Assembly (NCBI GenBank): GCA_943735955.1 | Contig: CALSEQ010000048.1 | Span: 1-64,000 of the forward strand | DNA: 64,000 nucleotides | Direction: 5' to 3' | Origin: Piscicola geometra | Taxonomy: Eukaryota > Annelida > Clitellata > Hirudinida > Piscicolidae | Shown here: positions 23,471 to 37,400 of the stretch, one piece after another | Layout of the letters: every line of letters begins with the position of its first letter | Numbering within the stretch: position 1 is the first letter of the stretch | Position numbers and translations under genes: made by a program | The notes under the pieces: generated by a model | Told to the model about the DNA's origin: nothing | Seen by the model: only the letters and a program-made list of their open reading frames with translations | Databases searched by the model: none

Positions 23471-24460
23471 ATAAAAAGTCTTCAGGATAAAAAGTCTTCA
23501 GGATAAAGTCTTCAGGATAAAAAGTCTTCAGGATAAAAATTTTTCAGGATAAAAAGTCTTCAGGATAAAAATTCTTCAGGATAAAAAGTCTTCAGGATAA
23601 AAAGTCTTCGGGATAAAAAGTCTTCAGGATAAAAAGTCTTCAGATAAAAAGTTTTCAGGATAAAAAGTCTTCAGGATAAAAGTCTTCAAAATAAAAAGTC
23701 TTCAGGATAAAAAGTCTTCAAGATAAAAAGTCTTCAGGATAAAAAGTCTTCAGGATAAAAAGTCTTCAGGATAAAAGTTTTCAGGATAAAAAGTCTTCAA
23801 GACAAAAAGTCTTCAAGACAAAAAGTCTTCAAGACAAAAAGTCTTCAAGACAAAAAGTCTTCAAGACAAAAAGTCTTCAAGACAAAAAGTCTTCAAGACA
23901 AAAAGTCTTCAAGACAAAAAGTCTTCAAGACAAAAAGTCTTCAAGACAAAAAGTCTTCAAGACAAAAAGTCTTCAAGACAAAAAGTCTTCAAGACTAAAA
24001 GTCTTCAAGACAAAAAGTCTTCAAGACAAAAAGTTTTCAAGACAAAAAGTTTTCAAGACAAAAAGTCTTCAAGACAAAAAGCCTTCAAGCCAAAAGTCTT
24101 CAAGACAAAAAGTCTTCAAGACAAAAAGTCTTCAAGACAAAAAGTCTTCAAGACAAAAAGTCTTCAAGACAAAAAGTCTTCAAGACAAAAAGTCTTCAAG
24201 ACAAAAAGTCTTCAAGACAAAAAGTCTTCAAGACAAAAAGTCTTCAAGACAAAAAGTCTTCAAGACAAAAAGTTTTAAAGACAAAAAGTCTTCAAGACAA
24301 AAAGTTTTAAAGACAAAAAGTCTTCAAGACAAAAAGTCTTCAAGACAAAAAGTCTTCAAGACTAAAAGTCTTCAAGACAAAAAGTCTTCAAGACAAAAAG
24401 TTTTCAAGACAAAAAGTTTTCAAGACAAAAAGTCTTCAAGACAAAAAGCCTTCAAGCCAA
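23115..24460. repeat. 3.6-kb-offset duplication, copy 1
   Basis: This segment reappears at about 26731-28045. TTCCGG at 23465 matches 27065 (3600 bp) and GTCTTCGGGAT near 23608 matches 27208 (3600 bp). After one class A monomer difference, the AAGACT variant at 23991 matches 27575 and GCCTTCAAGCC near 24083 matches 27667 (3584 bp). One substitution was noticed between the copies, near 23540 (AAAAATTTTTC against AAAAAGTTTTC). Confidence 0.8.
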
Positions 24461-26730
24461 AAGTCTTCAAGACAAAAAGTCTTCAAGACAAAAAGTCTTC
24501 AAGACAAAAAGTCTTCAAGACAAAAAGTCTTCAAGACAAAAAGTCTTCAAGACAAAAAGTCTTCAAGACCAAAAGTCTTCAAGACAAAAAGTCTTCAGGA
24601 TAAAAAGTCTTCAGGATAAAAAGTCTTCCGGATAAAAAGTCTTCAGGATAAAAAGTCTTCAGGATAAAGTCTTCAGGATAAAAAGTCTTCAGGATAAAAA
24701 GTTTTCAGGATAAAAAGTCTTCAGGATAAAAATTCTTCAGGATAAAAAGTCTTCAGGATAAAAAGTCTTCAGGATAAAAAGTCTTCAGGATAAAAAGTCT
24801 CCAGATAAAAAGTCTTCAGGATAAAAAGTCTTCAGGATAAAAAGTCTTCAAAATAAAAAGTCTTCAAGACAAAAAGTCTTCAAGACAAAAAGTCTTCAAG
24901 ACAAAAAGTCTTCAAGACAAAAAGTCTTCAAGACAAAAAGTCTTCAAGACAAAAAGTCTTCAAGACAAAAAGTCTTCAAGACAAAAAGTCTTCGAGACAA
25001 AAAGTCTTAAAGACAAAAAGTTTTTAAAACAAAAAGTCTTCAAGACAAAAAGTCTTCAAGACAAAAAGTCTTCAAGACAAAAAGTCTTCAAGACAAAAAG
25101 TCTTCAAGACAAAAAGTCTTCAAGACAAAAAGTCTTTAAGACAAAAAGTCTTCAAGACAAAAAGTCTTCAAGACAAAAAGTCTTCAAGACAAAAAGTCTT
25201 CAAGACAAAAAGTCTTCAAGACAAAAAGTCTTCAAGACAAAAATTCTTCAAGACAAAAAGTCTTCAGGATTAAAAGTCTTCAGGATAAAAAGTCTTCCGG
25301 ATAAAAAGTCTTCAGGATAAAAAGTCTTCAGGATAAAGTCTCCAGGATAAAAAGTCTTCAGGATAAAAAGTTTTCAGGATAAAAAGTCTTCAGGATAAAA
25401 ATTCTTCAGGATAAAAAGTCTTCAGGATAAAAAGTCTTCAGGATAAAAAGTCTTCAGGATAAAAAGTCTTCAGGATAAAAAGTCTTCAGGATAAAAAGTC
25501 TTCAGGATAATAAGTCTTCAAAATAAAAAGTCTTCAGGATAAAAAGTCTTCAAGATAAAAAGTCTTCAAGATAAAAAGTCTTCAGGATAAAAAGTCTTCA
25601 GGATAAAAAGTCTTCAGGATAAAAAGTTTTCAGGATAAAAATTCTTCAAGACAAAAAGTCTTCAAGACAAAAAGTCTTCAAGACAAAAAGTCTTCAAGAC
25701 AAAAAGTCTTCAAGACAAAAAGTTTTCAAGACAAAAAGTCTTCAAGACAAAAAGTCTTCAAGACAAAAAGTCTTCAAGACAAAAAGTCTTCAAGACAAAA
25801 AGTCTTCAAGACAAAAAGTCTTCAAGACAAAAAGTCTTCAAGACAAAAAGTCTTCAAGACAAAAAGTCTTCAAGACAAAAAGTCTTCAAGACAAAAAGTC
25901 TTCAAGACAAAAAGTCTTCAAGACAAAAAGTCTTCAAGACAAAAAGTCTTCAAGACAAAAAGTCTTCAAGACAAAAAGTCTTCAAGACAAAAAGTCTTCA
26001 AGACAAAAAGTCTTCAAGACAAAAAGTCTTCAAGACAAAAAGTCTTCAAGACAAAAAGTCTTCAGGATAAAAAGTCTTCAGGATAAAAAGTCTTCCGGAT
26101 AAAAAGTCTTCAGGATAAAAAGTCTTCAGGATAAAGACTTCAGGATAAAAAGTCTTCAGGATAAAAAGTCTTCCGGATAAAAAGTCTTCAGGATAAAGTC
26201 TTCAGGATAAAAAGTCTTCAAGATAAAAAGTCTTCAGGATAAAAAGTCTTCAAGACAAAAAGTCTTCAAGACAAAAAGTCTTCAAGACAAAAAGTCTTCA
26301 AGACAAAAAGTCTTCAAGACAAAAAGTCTTCAAGACAAAAAGTCTTCAAGACAAAAAGTCTTCAAGACAAAAAGTCTTCAAGACAAAAAGTCTTCATGAC
26401 AAAAAGTCTTCAAGACAAAAAGTCTTCAAGACAAAAAGTCTTCAAGACAAAAAGTCTTCAAGACAAAAAGTCTTCAAGACAAAAAGTCTTCAAGACAAAA
26501 AGTCTTCAAGACAAAAAGTCTTCAAGACAAAAAGTCTTCAAGACAAAAAGTCTTCAAGACAAAAAGTCTTCAAGACAAAAAGTCTTCAAGACAAAAAGTC
26601 TTCAAGACAAAAAGTCTTCAAGACAAAAAGTCTTCAAGACAAAAAGTCTTCAAGACAAAAAGTCTTCAAGACAAAAAGTCTTCAAGACAAAAAGTCTTCA
26701 AGACAAAAAGTCTTCAAGACAAAAAGTCTT

Positions 26731-28045
26731 CAAGATAAAAAGTCTTCAAGACAAAAAGTCTTCAAGACAAAAATTCTTCAAGACAAAAAGTCTTCAAGAC
26801 AAAAAGTCTTCAAGACAAAAAGTCTTCAAGACAAAAAGTCTTCAAGACAAAAAGTCTTCAAGACAAAAAGTCTTCAAGACAAAAAGTCTTCAAGACAAAA
26901 AGTCTTCAAGACAAAAAGTCTTCAAGACAAAAAGTCTTCAAGACAAAAAGTCTTCAAGACAAAAAGTCTTCAAGACAAAAAGTCTTCAAGACAAAAAGTC
27001 TTCAAGACAAAAAGTCTTCAAGACAAAAAGTCTTCAGGATAAAAAGTCTTCAGGATAAAAAGTCTTCCGGATAAAAAGTCTTCAGGATAAAAAGTCTTCA
27101 GGATAAAGTCTTCAGGATAAAAAGTCTTCAGGATAAAAAGTTTTCAGGATAAAAAGTCTTCAGGATAAAAATTCTTCAGGATAAAAAGTCTTCAGGATAA
27201 AAAGTCTTCGGGATAAAAAGTCTTCAGGATAAAAAGTCTTCAGATAAAAAGTTTTCAGGATAAAAAGTCTTCAGGATAAAAGTCTTCAAAATAAAAAGTC
27301 TTCAGGATAAAAAGTCTTCAAGATAAAAAGTCTTCAGGATAAAAAGTCTTCAGGATAAAAAGTCTTCAGGATAAAAGTTTTCAGGATAAAAAGTCTTCAA
27401 GACAAAAAGTCTTCAAGACAAAAAGTCTTCAAGACAAAAAGTCTTCAAGACAAAAAGTCTTCAAGACAAAAAGTCTTCAAGACAAAAAGTCTTCAAGACA
27501 AAAAGTCTTCAAGACAAAAAGTCTTCAAGACAAAAAGTCTTCAAGACAAAAAGTCTTCAAGACAAAAAGTCTTCAAGACTAAAAGTCTTCAAGACAAAAA
27601 GTCTTCAAGACAAAAAGTTTTCAAGACAAAAAGTTTTCAAGACAAAAAGTCTTCAAGACAAAAAGCCTTCAAGCCAAAAGTCTTCAAGACAAAAAGTCTT
27701 CAAGACAAAAAGTCTTCAAGACAAAAAGTCTTCAAGACAAAAAGTCTTCAAGACAAAAAGTCTTCAAGACAAAAAGTCTTCAAGACAAAAAGTCTTCAAG
27801 ACAAAAAGTCTTCAAGACAAAAAGTCTTCAAGACAAAAAGTTTTAAAGACAAAAAGTCTTCAAGACAAAAAGTTTTAAAGACAAAAAGTCTTCAAGACAA
27901 AAAGTCTTCAAGACAAAAAGTCTTCAAGACAAAAAGTCTTCAAGACAAAAAGTCTTCAAGACAAAAAGTCTTCAAGACAAAAAGTCTTCAAGACAAAAAG
28001 TCTTCAAGACAAAAAGTCTTCAAGACAAAAAGTCTTCAAGACAAA
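26731..28045. repeat. 3.6-kb-offset duplication, copy 2
   Basis: This is the partner of 23115-24460. Its open frame at 26396-27058 arises because class A monomers run unbroken there for about 40 units and first meet B monomers near 27035. The offset moves between 3616, 3600 and 3584 bp along the segment, in steps of 16, so the copies differ by whole monomers within class A runs. Confidence 0.78.
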
Positions 28046-28499
28046 AAGTCTTCAAGACAAAAAGTCTTCAAGACAAAAAGTCTTCAAGACAAAAAGTTTT
28101 CAAGACAAAATTTTTCAAGACAAAAAGTCTTCAAGACAAAAAGCCTTCAAGCCAAAAGTCTTCAAGACAAAAAGTCTTCAAGACAAAAAGTCTTCAAGAC
28201 AAAAAGTCTTCAAGACAAAAAGTCTTCAAGACAAAAAGTCTTCAAGACAAAAAGTCTTCAAGACAAAAAGTCTTCAAGACAAAAAGTCTTCAAGACAAAA
28301 AGTCTTCAAGACAAAAATTCTTCAAGACAAAAAGTCTTCAAGACAAAAAGTCTTCAAGACAAAAAGTCTTCAAGACAAAAAGTCTTCAAGACAAAAAGTC
28401 TTCAGGATAAAAAGTCTTCAAGACAAAAAGTCTTCAAGACAAAAAGTCTTCAAGACAAAAAGTCTTCAAGACAAAAAGTCTTCAAGACAAAAAGTCTTC

Positions 28500-31400
28500 A
28501 GGATAAAAAGTCTTCAGGATAAAAAGTCTTCCGGATAAAAAGTCTTCAGGATAAAAAGTCTTCAGGATAAAGTCTTCAAGACAAAAAGTCTTCAGGATAA
28601 AAAGTCTTCAGGATAAAAAGTCTTCCGGATAAAAAGTCTTCAGGATAAAAAGTCTTCAGGATAAAGTCTTCAGGATAAAAAGTCTTCAGGATAAAAAGTT
28701 TTCAGGATAAAAAGTCTTCAGGATAAAAATTCTTCAGGATAAAAATTCTTCAGGATAAAAAGTCTTCAGGATAAAAAGTCTTCAGGATAAAAAGTCTTCA
28801 GGATAAAAAGTCTTCAGGATAAAAAGTCTTCAGGATAATAAGTCTTCAAAATAAAAAGTCTTCAGGATAAAAAGTCTTCAAGATAAAAAGTCTTCAAGAT
28901 AAAAAGTCTTCAGGATAAAAAGTCTTCAGGATAAAAAGTCTTCAGGATAAAAAGTTTTCAGGATAAAAATTCTTCAAGACAAAAAGTCTTCAAGACAAAA
29001 AGTCTTCAAGACAAAAAGTCTTCAAGACAAAAAGTCTTCAAGACAAAAAGTCTTCAAGACAAAAAGTCTTCAAGACAAAAAGTCTTCAAGACAAAAAGTC
29101 TTCAAGACAAAAAGTCTTCAAGACAAAAAGTCTTCAAGACAAAAAGTCTTCAAGACAAAAAGTCTTCAAGACAAAAAGTCTTCAAGACAAAAAGTCTTCA
29201 AGACAAAAAGTCTTCAAGACAAAAAGTCTTCAAGACAAAAAGTCTTCAAGACAAAAAGTCTTCAAGACAAAAAGTCTTCAAGACAAAAAGTCTTCAAGAC
29301 AAAAAGTCTTCAAGACAAAAAGTCTTCAAGACAAAAAGTCTTCAAGACAAAAAGTCTTCAAGACAAAAAGTCTTCAAGACAAAAAGTCTTCAAGACAAAA
29401 AGTCTTCAAGACAAAAAGTCTTCAAGACAAAAAGTCTTCAAGACAAAAAGTCTTCAAGACAAAAAGTCTTCAAGACAAAAAGTCTTCAGGATAAAAAGTC
29501 TTCAGGATAAAAAGTCTTCAGGATAAAAAGTCTTCAGGATAAAAAGTCTTCAGGATAATAAGTCTTCAAAATAAAAAGTCTTCAGGATAAAAAGTCTTCA
29601 AGATAAAAAGTCTTCAAGATAAAAAGTCTTCAGGATAAAAAGTCTTCAGGATAAAAAGTCTTCAGGATAAAAAGTCTTCAGGATAAAAAGTCTTCAGGAT
29701 AAAAAGTCTCCAGATAAAAATTCTTCAGGATAAAAAGTCTTCAGGATAAAAAGTCTTCAGGATAAAAAGTCTTCAGGAGAAAAAGTCTTCAGGATAAAAA
29801 GTCTTCAGGATAAAAAGTCTTCAGGATAATAGGTCTTCAAAATAAAAAGTCTTCAGGATAAAAAGTCTTCAAGATAAAAAGTCTTCAAGATAAAAAGTCT
29901 TCAGGATAAAAAGTCTTCAGGATAAAAAGTCTTCAGGATAAAAAGTTTTCAGGATAAAAATTCTTCAAGACAAAAAGTCTTCAAGACAAAAAGTCTTCAA
30001 GACAAAAAGTCTTCAAGACAAAAAGTCTTCAAGACAAAAAGTCTTCAAGACAAAAAGTCTTCAAGACAAAAAGTCTTCAAGACAAAAAGTCTTCAAGACA
30101 AAAAGTCTTCAAGACAAAAAGTCTTCAAGACAAAAAGTCTTCAAGACAAAAAGTCTTCAAGACAAAAAGTCTTCAAGACAAAAAGTCTTCAAGACAAAAA
30201 GTCTTCAAGACAAAAAGTCTTCAAGACAAAAAGTCTTCAAGACAAAAAGTCTTCAAGTCAAAAAGTCTTCAAGACAAAAAGTCTTCAAGACAAAAAGTCT
30301 TCAAGACAAAAAGTTTTCAAGACAAAAAGTTTTCAAGACAAAAAGTCTTCAAGACAAAAAGCCTTCAAGCCAAAAGTCTTCAAGACAAAAAGTCTTCAAG
30401 ACAAAAAGTCTTCAAGACAAAAAGTCTTCAAGACAAAAAGTCTTCAAGACAAAAAGTCTTCAAGACAAAAAGTCTTCAAGACAAAAAGTCTTCAAGACAA
30501 AAAGTCTTCAAGACAAAAAGTCTTCAAGACAAAAAGTCTTCAAGACAAAAAGTCTTCAAGACAAAAAGTCTTCAAGACAAAAAGTCTTCAAGACAAAAAG
30601 TTTTAAAGACAAAAAGTCTTCAAGACAAAAAGTTTTAAAGACAAAAAGTCTTCAAGACAAAAAGTCTTCAAGACAAAAAGTCTTCAAGACAAAAAGTCTT
30701 CAAGACAAAAAGTCTTCAAGACAAAAAGTCTTCAAGACAAAAAGTCTTCAAGACAAAAAGTCTTCAAGACAAAAAGTCTTCAAGACAAAAAGTCTTCAAG
30801 ACAAAAAGTCTTCAAGACAAAAAGTCTTCAAGACAAAAAGTCTTCAAGACAAAAAGTCTTCAAGACAAAAAGTCTTCAAGACAAAAAGTTTTCAAGACAA
30901 AAAGTTTTCAAGACAAAAAGTCTTCAAGACAAAAAGCCTTCAAGCCAAAAGTCTTCAAGACAAAAAGTCTTCAAGACAAAAAGTCTTCAAGACAAAAAGT
31001 CTTCAAGACAAAAAGTCTTCAAGACAAAAAGTCTTCAAGACAAAAAGTCTTCAAGACAAAAAGTCTTCAAGACAAAAATTCTTCAAGACAAAAAGTCTTC
31101 AAGACAAAAAGTCTTCAAGACAAAAAGTCTTCAAGACAAAAAGTCTTCAAGACAAAAAGTCTTCAAGACAAAAAGTCTTCAGGATAAAAAGTCTTCAAGA
31201 CAAAAAGTCTTCAAGACAAAAAGTCTTCAAGACAAAAAGTCTTCAAGACAAAAAGTCTTCAGGATAAAAAGTCTTCAGGATAAAAAGTCTTCCGGATAAA
31301 AAGTCTTCAGGATAAAAAGTCTTCAGGATAAAGTCTTCAAGACAAAAAGTCTTCAGGATAAAAAGTCTTCAGGATAAAAAGTCTTCCGGATAAAAAGTCT

Positions 31401-34400
31401 TCAGGATAAAAAGTCTTCAGGATAAAGTCTTCAGGATAAAAAGTCTTCAGGATAAAAAGTTTTCAGGATAAAAAGTCTTCAGGATAAAAATTCTTCAGGA
31501 TAAAAAGTCTTCAGGATAAAAAGTCTTCAGGATAAAAAGTCTTCAGGATAAAAAGTCTTCAGGATAAAAAGTCTTCAGGATAATAAGTCTTCAAAATAAA
31601 AAGTCTTCAGGATAAAAAGTCTTCAAGACAAAAAGTCTTCAAGACAAAAAGTCTTCAAGACAAAAAGTCTTCAAGACAAAAAGTCTTCAAGACAAAAAGT
31701 CTTCAAGACAAAAAGTCTTCAAGACAAAAAGTCTTCAAGACAAAAAGTCTTCAAGACAAAAAGTCTTCAAGACAAAAAGTCTTCAAGACAAAAAGTCTTC
31801 AAGACAAAAAGTCTTCAAGACAAAAAGTCTTCAAGACAAAAAGTCTTCAAGACAAAAAGTCTTCAAGACAAAAAGTCTTCAAGACAAAAAGTCTTCAAGA
31901 CAAAAAGTCTTCAAGACAAAAAGTCTTCAAGACAAAAAGTCTTCAAGACAAAAAGTCTTCAAGACAAAAAGTCTTCAAGACAAAAAGTCTTCAAGACAAA
32001 AAGTCTTCAAGACAAAAAGTCTTCAAGACAAAAAGTCTTCAAGACAAAAAGTCTTCAAGACAAAAAGTCTTCAAGACAAAAAGTCTTCAAGACAAAAAGT
32101 CTTCAGGATAAAAAGTCTTCAGGATAAAAAGTCTTCAGGATAAAAAGTCTTCAGGATAAAAAGTCTTCAGGATAATAAGTCTTCAAAATAAAAAGTCTTC
32201 AGGATAAAAAGTCTTCAAGATAAAAAGTCTTCAAGATAAAAAGTCTTCAGGATAAAAAGTCTTCAGGATAAAAAGTCTTCAGGATAAAAAGTCTTCAGGA
32301 TAAAAAGTCTTCAGGATAAAAAGTCTCCAGATAAAAATTCTTCAGGATAAAAAGTCTTCAGGATAAAAAGTCTTCAGGATAAAAAGTCTTCAGGAGAAAA
32401 AGTCTTCAGGATAAAAAGTCTTCAGGATAAAAAGTCTTCAGGATAATAAGTCTTCAAAATAAAAAGTCTTCAGGATAAAAAGTCTTCAAGATAAAAAGTC
32501 TTCAAGATAAAAAGTCTTCAGGATAAAAAGTCTTCAGGATAAAAAGTCTTCAGGATAAAAAGTTTTCAGGATAAAAATTCTTCAAGACAAAAAGTCTTCA
32601 AGACAAAAAGTCTTCAAGACAAAAAGTCTTCAAGACAAAAAGTCTTCAAGACAAAAAGTCTTCAAGACAAAAAGTCTTCAAGACAAAAAGTCTTCAAGAC
32701 AAAAAGTCTTCAAGACAAAAAGTCTTCAAGACAAAAAGTCTTCAAGACAAAAAGTCTTCAAGACAAAAAGTCTTCAAGACAAAAAGTCTTCAAGACAAAA
32801 AGTCTTCAAGACAAAAAGTCTTCAAGTCAAAAAGTCTTCAAGACAAAAAGTCTTCAAGACAAAAAGTCTTCAAGACAAAAAGCCTTCAAGCCAAAAGTCT
32901 TCAAGACAAAAAGTCTTCAAGACAAAAAGTCTTCAAGACAAAAAGTCTTCAAGACAAAAAGTCTTCAAGACAAAAAGTCTTCAAGACAAAAAGTCTTCAA
33001 GACAAAAAGTCTTCAAGACAAAAAGTCTTCAAGACAAAAAGTCTTCAAGACAAAAAGTCTTCAAGACAAAAAGTCTTCAAGACAAAAAGTCTTCAAGACA
33101 AAAAGTCTTCAAGACAAAAAGTCTTCAAGACAAAAAGTCTTCAAGACAAAAAGTCTTCAGGATAAAAAGTCTTCAAGACAAAAAGTCTTCAAGACAAAAA
33201 GTCTTCAAGACAAAAAGTCTTCAAGACAAAAAGTCTTCAAGACAAAAAGTCTTCAAGACAAAAAGTCTTCAAGACAAAAAGTCTTCAAGACAAAAAGTCT
33301 TCAAGACAAAAAGTCTTCAAGACAAAAAGTCTTCAAGACAAAAAGTCTTCAAGACAAAAAGTCTTCAAGACAAAAAGTCTTCAAGACAAAAAGTCTTCAA
33401 GACAAAAAGTCTTCAAGACAAAAAGTCTTCAAGACAAAAAGTCTTCAAGACAAAAAGTCTTCAAGACAAAAAGTCTTCAAGACAAAAAGTCTTCAAGACA
33501 AAAAGTCTTCAAGACAAAAAGTCTTCAAGACAAAAAGTCTTCAAGACAAAAAGTCTTCAAGACAAAAAGTCTTCAAGACAAAAAGTCTTCAAGACAAAAA
33601 GTCTTCAAGACAAAAAGTCTTCAAGACAAAAAGTCTTCAAGACAAAAAGTCTTCAAGACAAAAAGTCTTCAAGACAAAAAGTCTTCAAGACAAAAAGTCT
33701 TCAAGACAAAAAGTCTTCAAGACAAAAAGTCTTCAAGACAAAAAGTCTTCAAGACAAAAAGTCTTCAAGACAAAAAGTCTTCAGGATAAAAAGTCTTCAA
33801 GACAAAAAGTCTTCAAGACAAAAAGTCTTCAAGACAAAAAGTCTTCAAGACAAAAAGTCTTCAAGACAAAAAGTCTTCAGGATAAAAAGTCTTCAGGATA
33901 AAAAGTCTTCCGGATAAAAAGTCTTCAGGATAAAAAGTCTTCAGGATAAAGTCTTCAAGACAAAAAGTCTTCAGGATAAAAAGTCTTCAGGATAAAAAGT
34001 CTTCCGGATAAAAAGTCTTCAGGATAAAAAGTCTTCAGGATAAAGTCTTCAGGATAAAAAGTCTTCAGGATAAAAAGTTTTCAGGATAAAAAGTCTTCAG
34101 GATAAAAATTCTTCAGGATAAAAAGTCTTCAGGATAAAAAGTCTTCAGGATAAAAAGTCTTCAGGATAAAAAGTCTTCAGGATAAAAAGTCTTCAGGATA
34201 ATAAGTCTTCAAAATAAAAAGTCTTCAGGATAAAAAGTCTTCAAGACAAAAAGTCTTCAAGACAAAAAGTCTTCAAGACAAAAAGTCTTCAAGACAAAAA
34301 GTCTTCAAGACAAAAAGTCTTCAAGACAAAAAGTCTTCAAGACAAAAAGTCTTCAAGACAAAAAGTCTTCAAGACAAAAAGTCTTCAAGACAAAAAGTCT

Positions 34401-37400
34401 TCAAGACAAAAAGTCTTCAAGACAAAAAGTCTTCAAGACAAAAAGTCTTCAAGACAAAAAGTCTTCAAGACAAAAAGTCTTCAAGACAAAAAGTCTTCAA
34501 GACAAAAAGTCTTCAAGACAAAAAGTCTTCAAGACAAAAAGTCTTCAAGACAAAAAGTCTTCAAGACAAAAAGTCTTCAAGACAAAAAGTCTTCAAGACA
34601 AAAAGTCTTCAAGACAAAAAGTCTTCAAGACAAAAAGTCTTCAAGACAAAAAGTCTTCAAGACAAAAAGTCTTCAAGACAAAAAGTCTTCAAGACAAAAA
34701 GTCTTCAAGACAAAAAGTCTTCAAGACAAAAAGTCTTCAGGATAAAAAGTCTTCAGGATAAAAAGTCTTCAGGATAAAAAGTCTTCAGGATAAAAAGTCT
34801 TCAGGATAATAAGTCTTCAAAATAAAAAGTCTTCAGGATAAAAAGTCTTCAAGATAAAAAGTCTTCAAGATAAAAAGTCTTCAGGATAAAAAGTCTTCAG
34901 GATAAAAAGTCTTCAGGATAAAAAGTCTTCAGGATAAAAAGTCTTCAGGATAAAAAGTCTCCAGATAAAAATTCTTCAGGATAAAAAGTCTTCAGGATAA
35001 AAAGTCTTCAGGATAAAAAGTCTTCAGGAGAAAAAGTCTTCAGGATAAAAAGTCTTCAGGATAAAAAGTCTTCAGGATAATAAGTCTTCAAAATAAAAAG
35101 TCTTCAGGATAAAAAGTCTTCAAGATAAAAAGTCTTCAAGATAAAAAGTCTTCAGGATAAAAAGTCTTCAGGATAAAAAGTCTTCAGGATAAAAAGTTTT
35201 CAGGATAAAAATTCTTCAAGACAAAAAGTCTTCAAGACAAAAAGTCTTCAAGACAAAAAGTCTTCAAGACAAAAAGTCTTCAAGACAAAAAGTCTTCAAG
35301 ACAAAAAGTCTTCAAGACAAAAAGTCTTCAAGACAAAAAGTCTTCAAGACAAAAAGTCTTCAAGACAAAAAGTCTTCAAGACAAAAAGTCTTCAAGACAA
35401 AAAGTCTTCAAGACAAAAAGTCTTCAAGACAAAAAGTCTTCAAGACAAAAAGTCTTCAAGACAAAAAGTCTTCAAGACAAAAAGTCTTCAAGTCAAAAAG
35501 TCTTCAAGACAAAAAGTCTTCAAGACAAAAAGTCTTCAAGACAAAAAGCCTTCAAGCCAAAAGTCTTCAAGACAAAAAGTCTTCAAGACAAAAAGTCTTC
35601 AAGACAAAAAGTCTTCAAGACAAAAAGTCTTCAAGACAAAAAGTCTTCAAGACAAAAAGTCTTCAAGACAAAAAGTCTTCAAGACAAAAAGTCTTCAAGA
35701 CAAAAAGTCTTCAAGACAAAAAGTCTTCAAGACAAAAAGTCTTCAAGACAAAAAGTCTTCAAGACAAAAAGTCTTCAAGACAAAAAGTCTTCAAGACAAA
35801 AAGTCTTCAAGACAAAAAGTCTTCAGGATAAAAAGTCTTCAAGACAAAAAGTCTTCAAGACAAAAAGTCTTCAAGACAAAAAGTCTTCAAGACAAAAAGT
35901 CTTCAAGACAAAAAGTCTTCAAGACAAAAAGTCTTCAAGACAAAAAGTCTTCAAGACAAAAAGTCTTCAAGACAAAAAGTCTTCAAGACAAAAAGTCTTC
36001 AAGACAAAAAGTCTTCAAGACAAAAAGTCTTCAAGACAAAAAGTCTTCAAGACAAAAAGTCTTCAAGACAAAAAGTCTTCAAGACAAAAAGTCTTCAAGA
36101 CAAAAAGTCTTCAAGACAAAAAGTCTTCAAGACAAAAAGTCTTCAAGACAAAAAGTCTTCAAGACAAAAAGTCTTCAAGACAAAAAGTCTTCAAGACAAA
36201 AAGTCTTCAAGACAAAAAGTCTTCAAGACAAAAAGTCTTCAAGACAAAAAGTCTTCAAGACAAAAAGTCTTCAAGACAAAAAGTCTTCAAGACAAAAAGT
36301 CTTCAAGACAAAAAGTCTTCAAGACAAAAAGTCTTCAAGACAAAAAGTCTTCAAGACAAAAAGTCTTCAAGACAAAAAGTCTTCAAGACAAAAAGTCTTC
36401 AAGACAAAAAGTCTTCAAGACAAAAAGTCTTCAAGACAAAAAGTCTTCAGGATAAAAAGTCTTCAGGATAAAAAGTCTTCAGGATAAAAAGTCTTCAGGA
36501 TAAAAAGTCTTCAGGATAATAAGTCTTCAAAATAAAAAGTCTTCAGGATAAAAAGTCTTCAAGATAAAAAGTCTTCAAGATAAAAAGTCTTCAGGATAAA
36601 AAGTCTTCAGGATAAAAAGTCTTCAGGATAAAAAGTCTTCAGGATAAAAAGTCTTCAGGATAAAAAGTCTCCAGATAAAAATTCTTCAGGATAAAAAGTC
36701 TTCAGGATAAAAAGTCTTCAGGATAAAAAGTCTTCAGGAGAAAAAGTCTTCAGGATAAAAAGTCTTCAGGATAAAAAGTCTTCAGGATAATAAGTCTTCA
36801 AAATAAAAAGTCTTCAGGATAAAAAGTCTTCAAGATAAAAAGTCTTCAAGATAAAAAGTCTTCAGGATAAAAAGTCTTCAGGATAAAAAGTCTTCAGGAT
36901 AAAAAGTTTTCAGGATAAAAATTCTTCAAGACAAAAAGTCTTCAAGACAAAAAGTCTTCAAGACAAAAAGTCTTCAAGACAAAAAGTCTTCAAGACAAAA
37001 AGTCTTCAAGACAAAAAGTCTTCAAGACAAAAAGTCTTCAAGACAAAAAGTCTTCAAGACAAAAAGTCTTCAAGACAAAAAGTCTTCAAGACAAAAAGTC
37101 TTCAAGACAAAAAGTCTTCAAGACAAAAAGTCTTCAAGACAAAAAGTCTTCAAGACAAAAAGTCTTCAAGACAAAAAGTCTTCAAGACAAAAAGTCTTCA
37201 AGACAAAAAGTCTTCAAGTCAAAAAGTCTTCAAGACAAAAAGTCTTCAAGACAAAAAGTCTTCAAGACAAAAAGCCTTCAAGCCAAAAGTCTTCAAGACA
37301 AAAAGTCTTCAAGACAAAAAGTCTTCAAGACAAAAAGTCTTCAAGACAAAAAGTCTTCAAGACAAAAAGTCTTCAAGACAAAAAGTCTTCAAGACAAAAA

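Noticed and set aside
26396..27058. 220-codon plus-strand frame with a 16-residue period
   Set aside because: Same origin: a long class A run, with a chance ATG from CATGAC at about 26397. No start context or non-repeat sequence.
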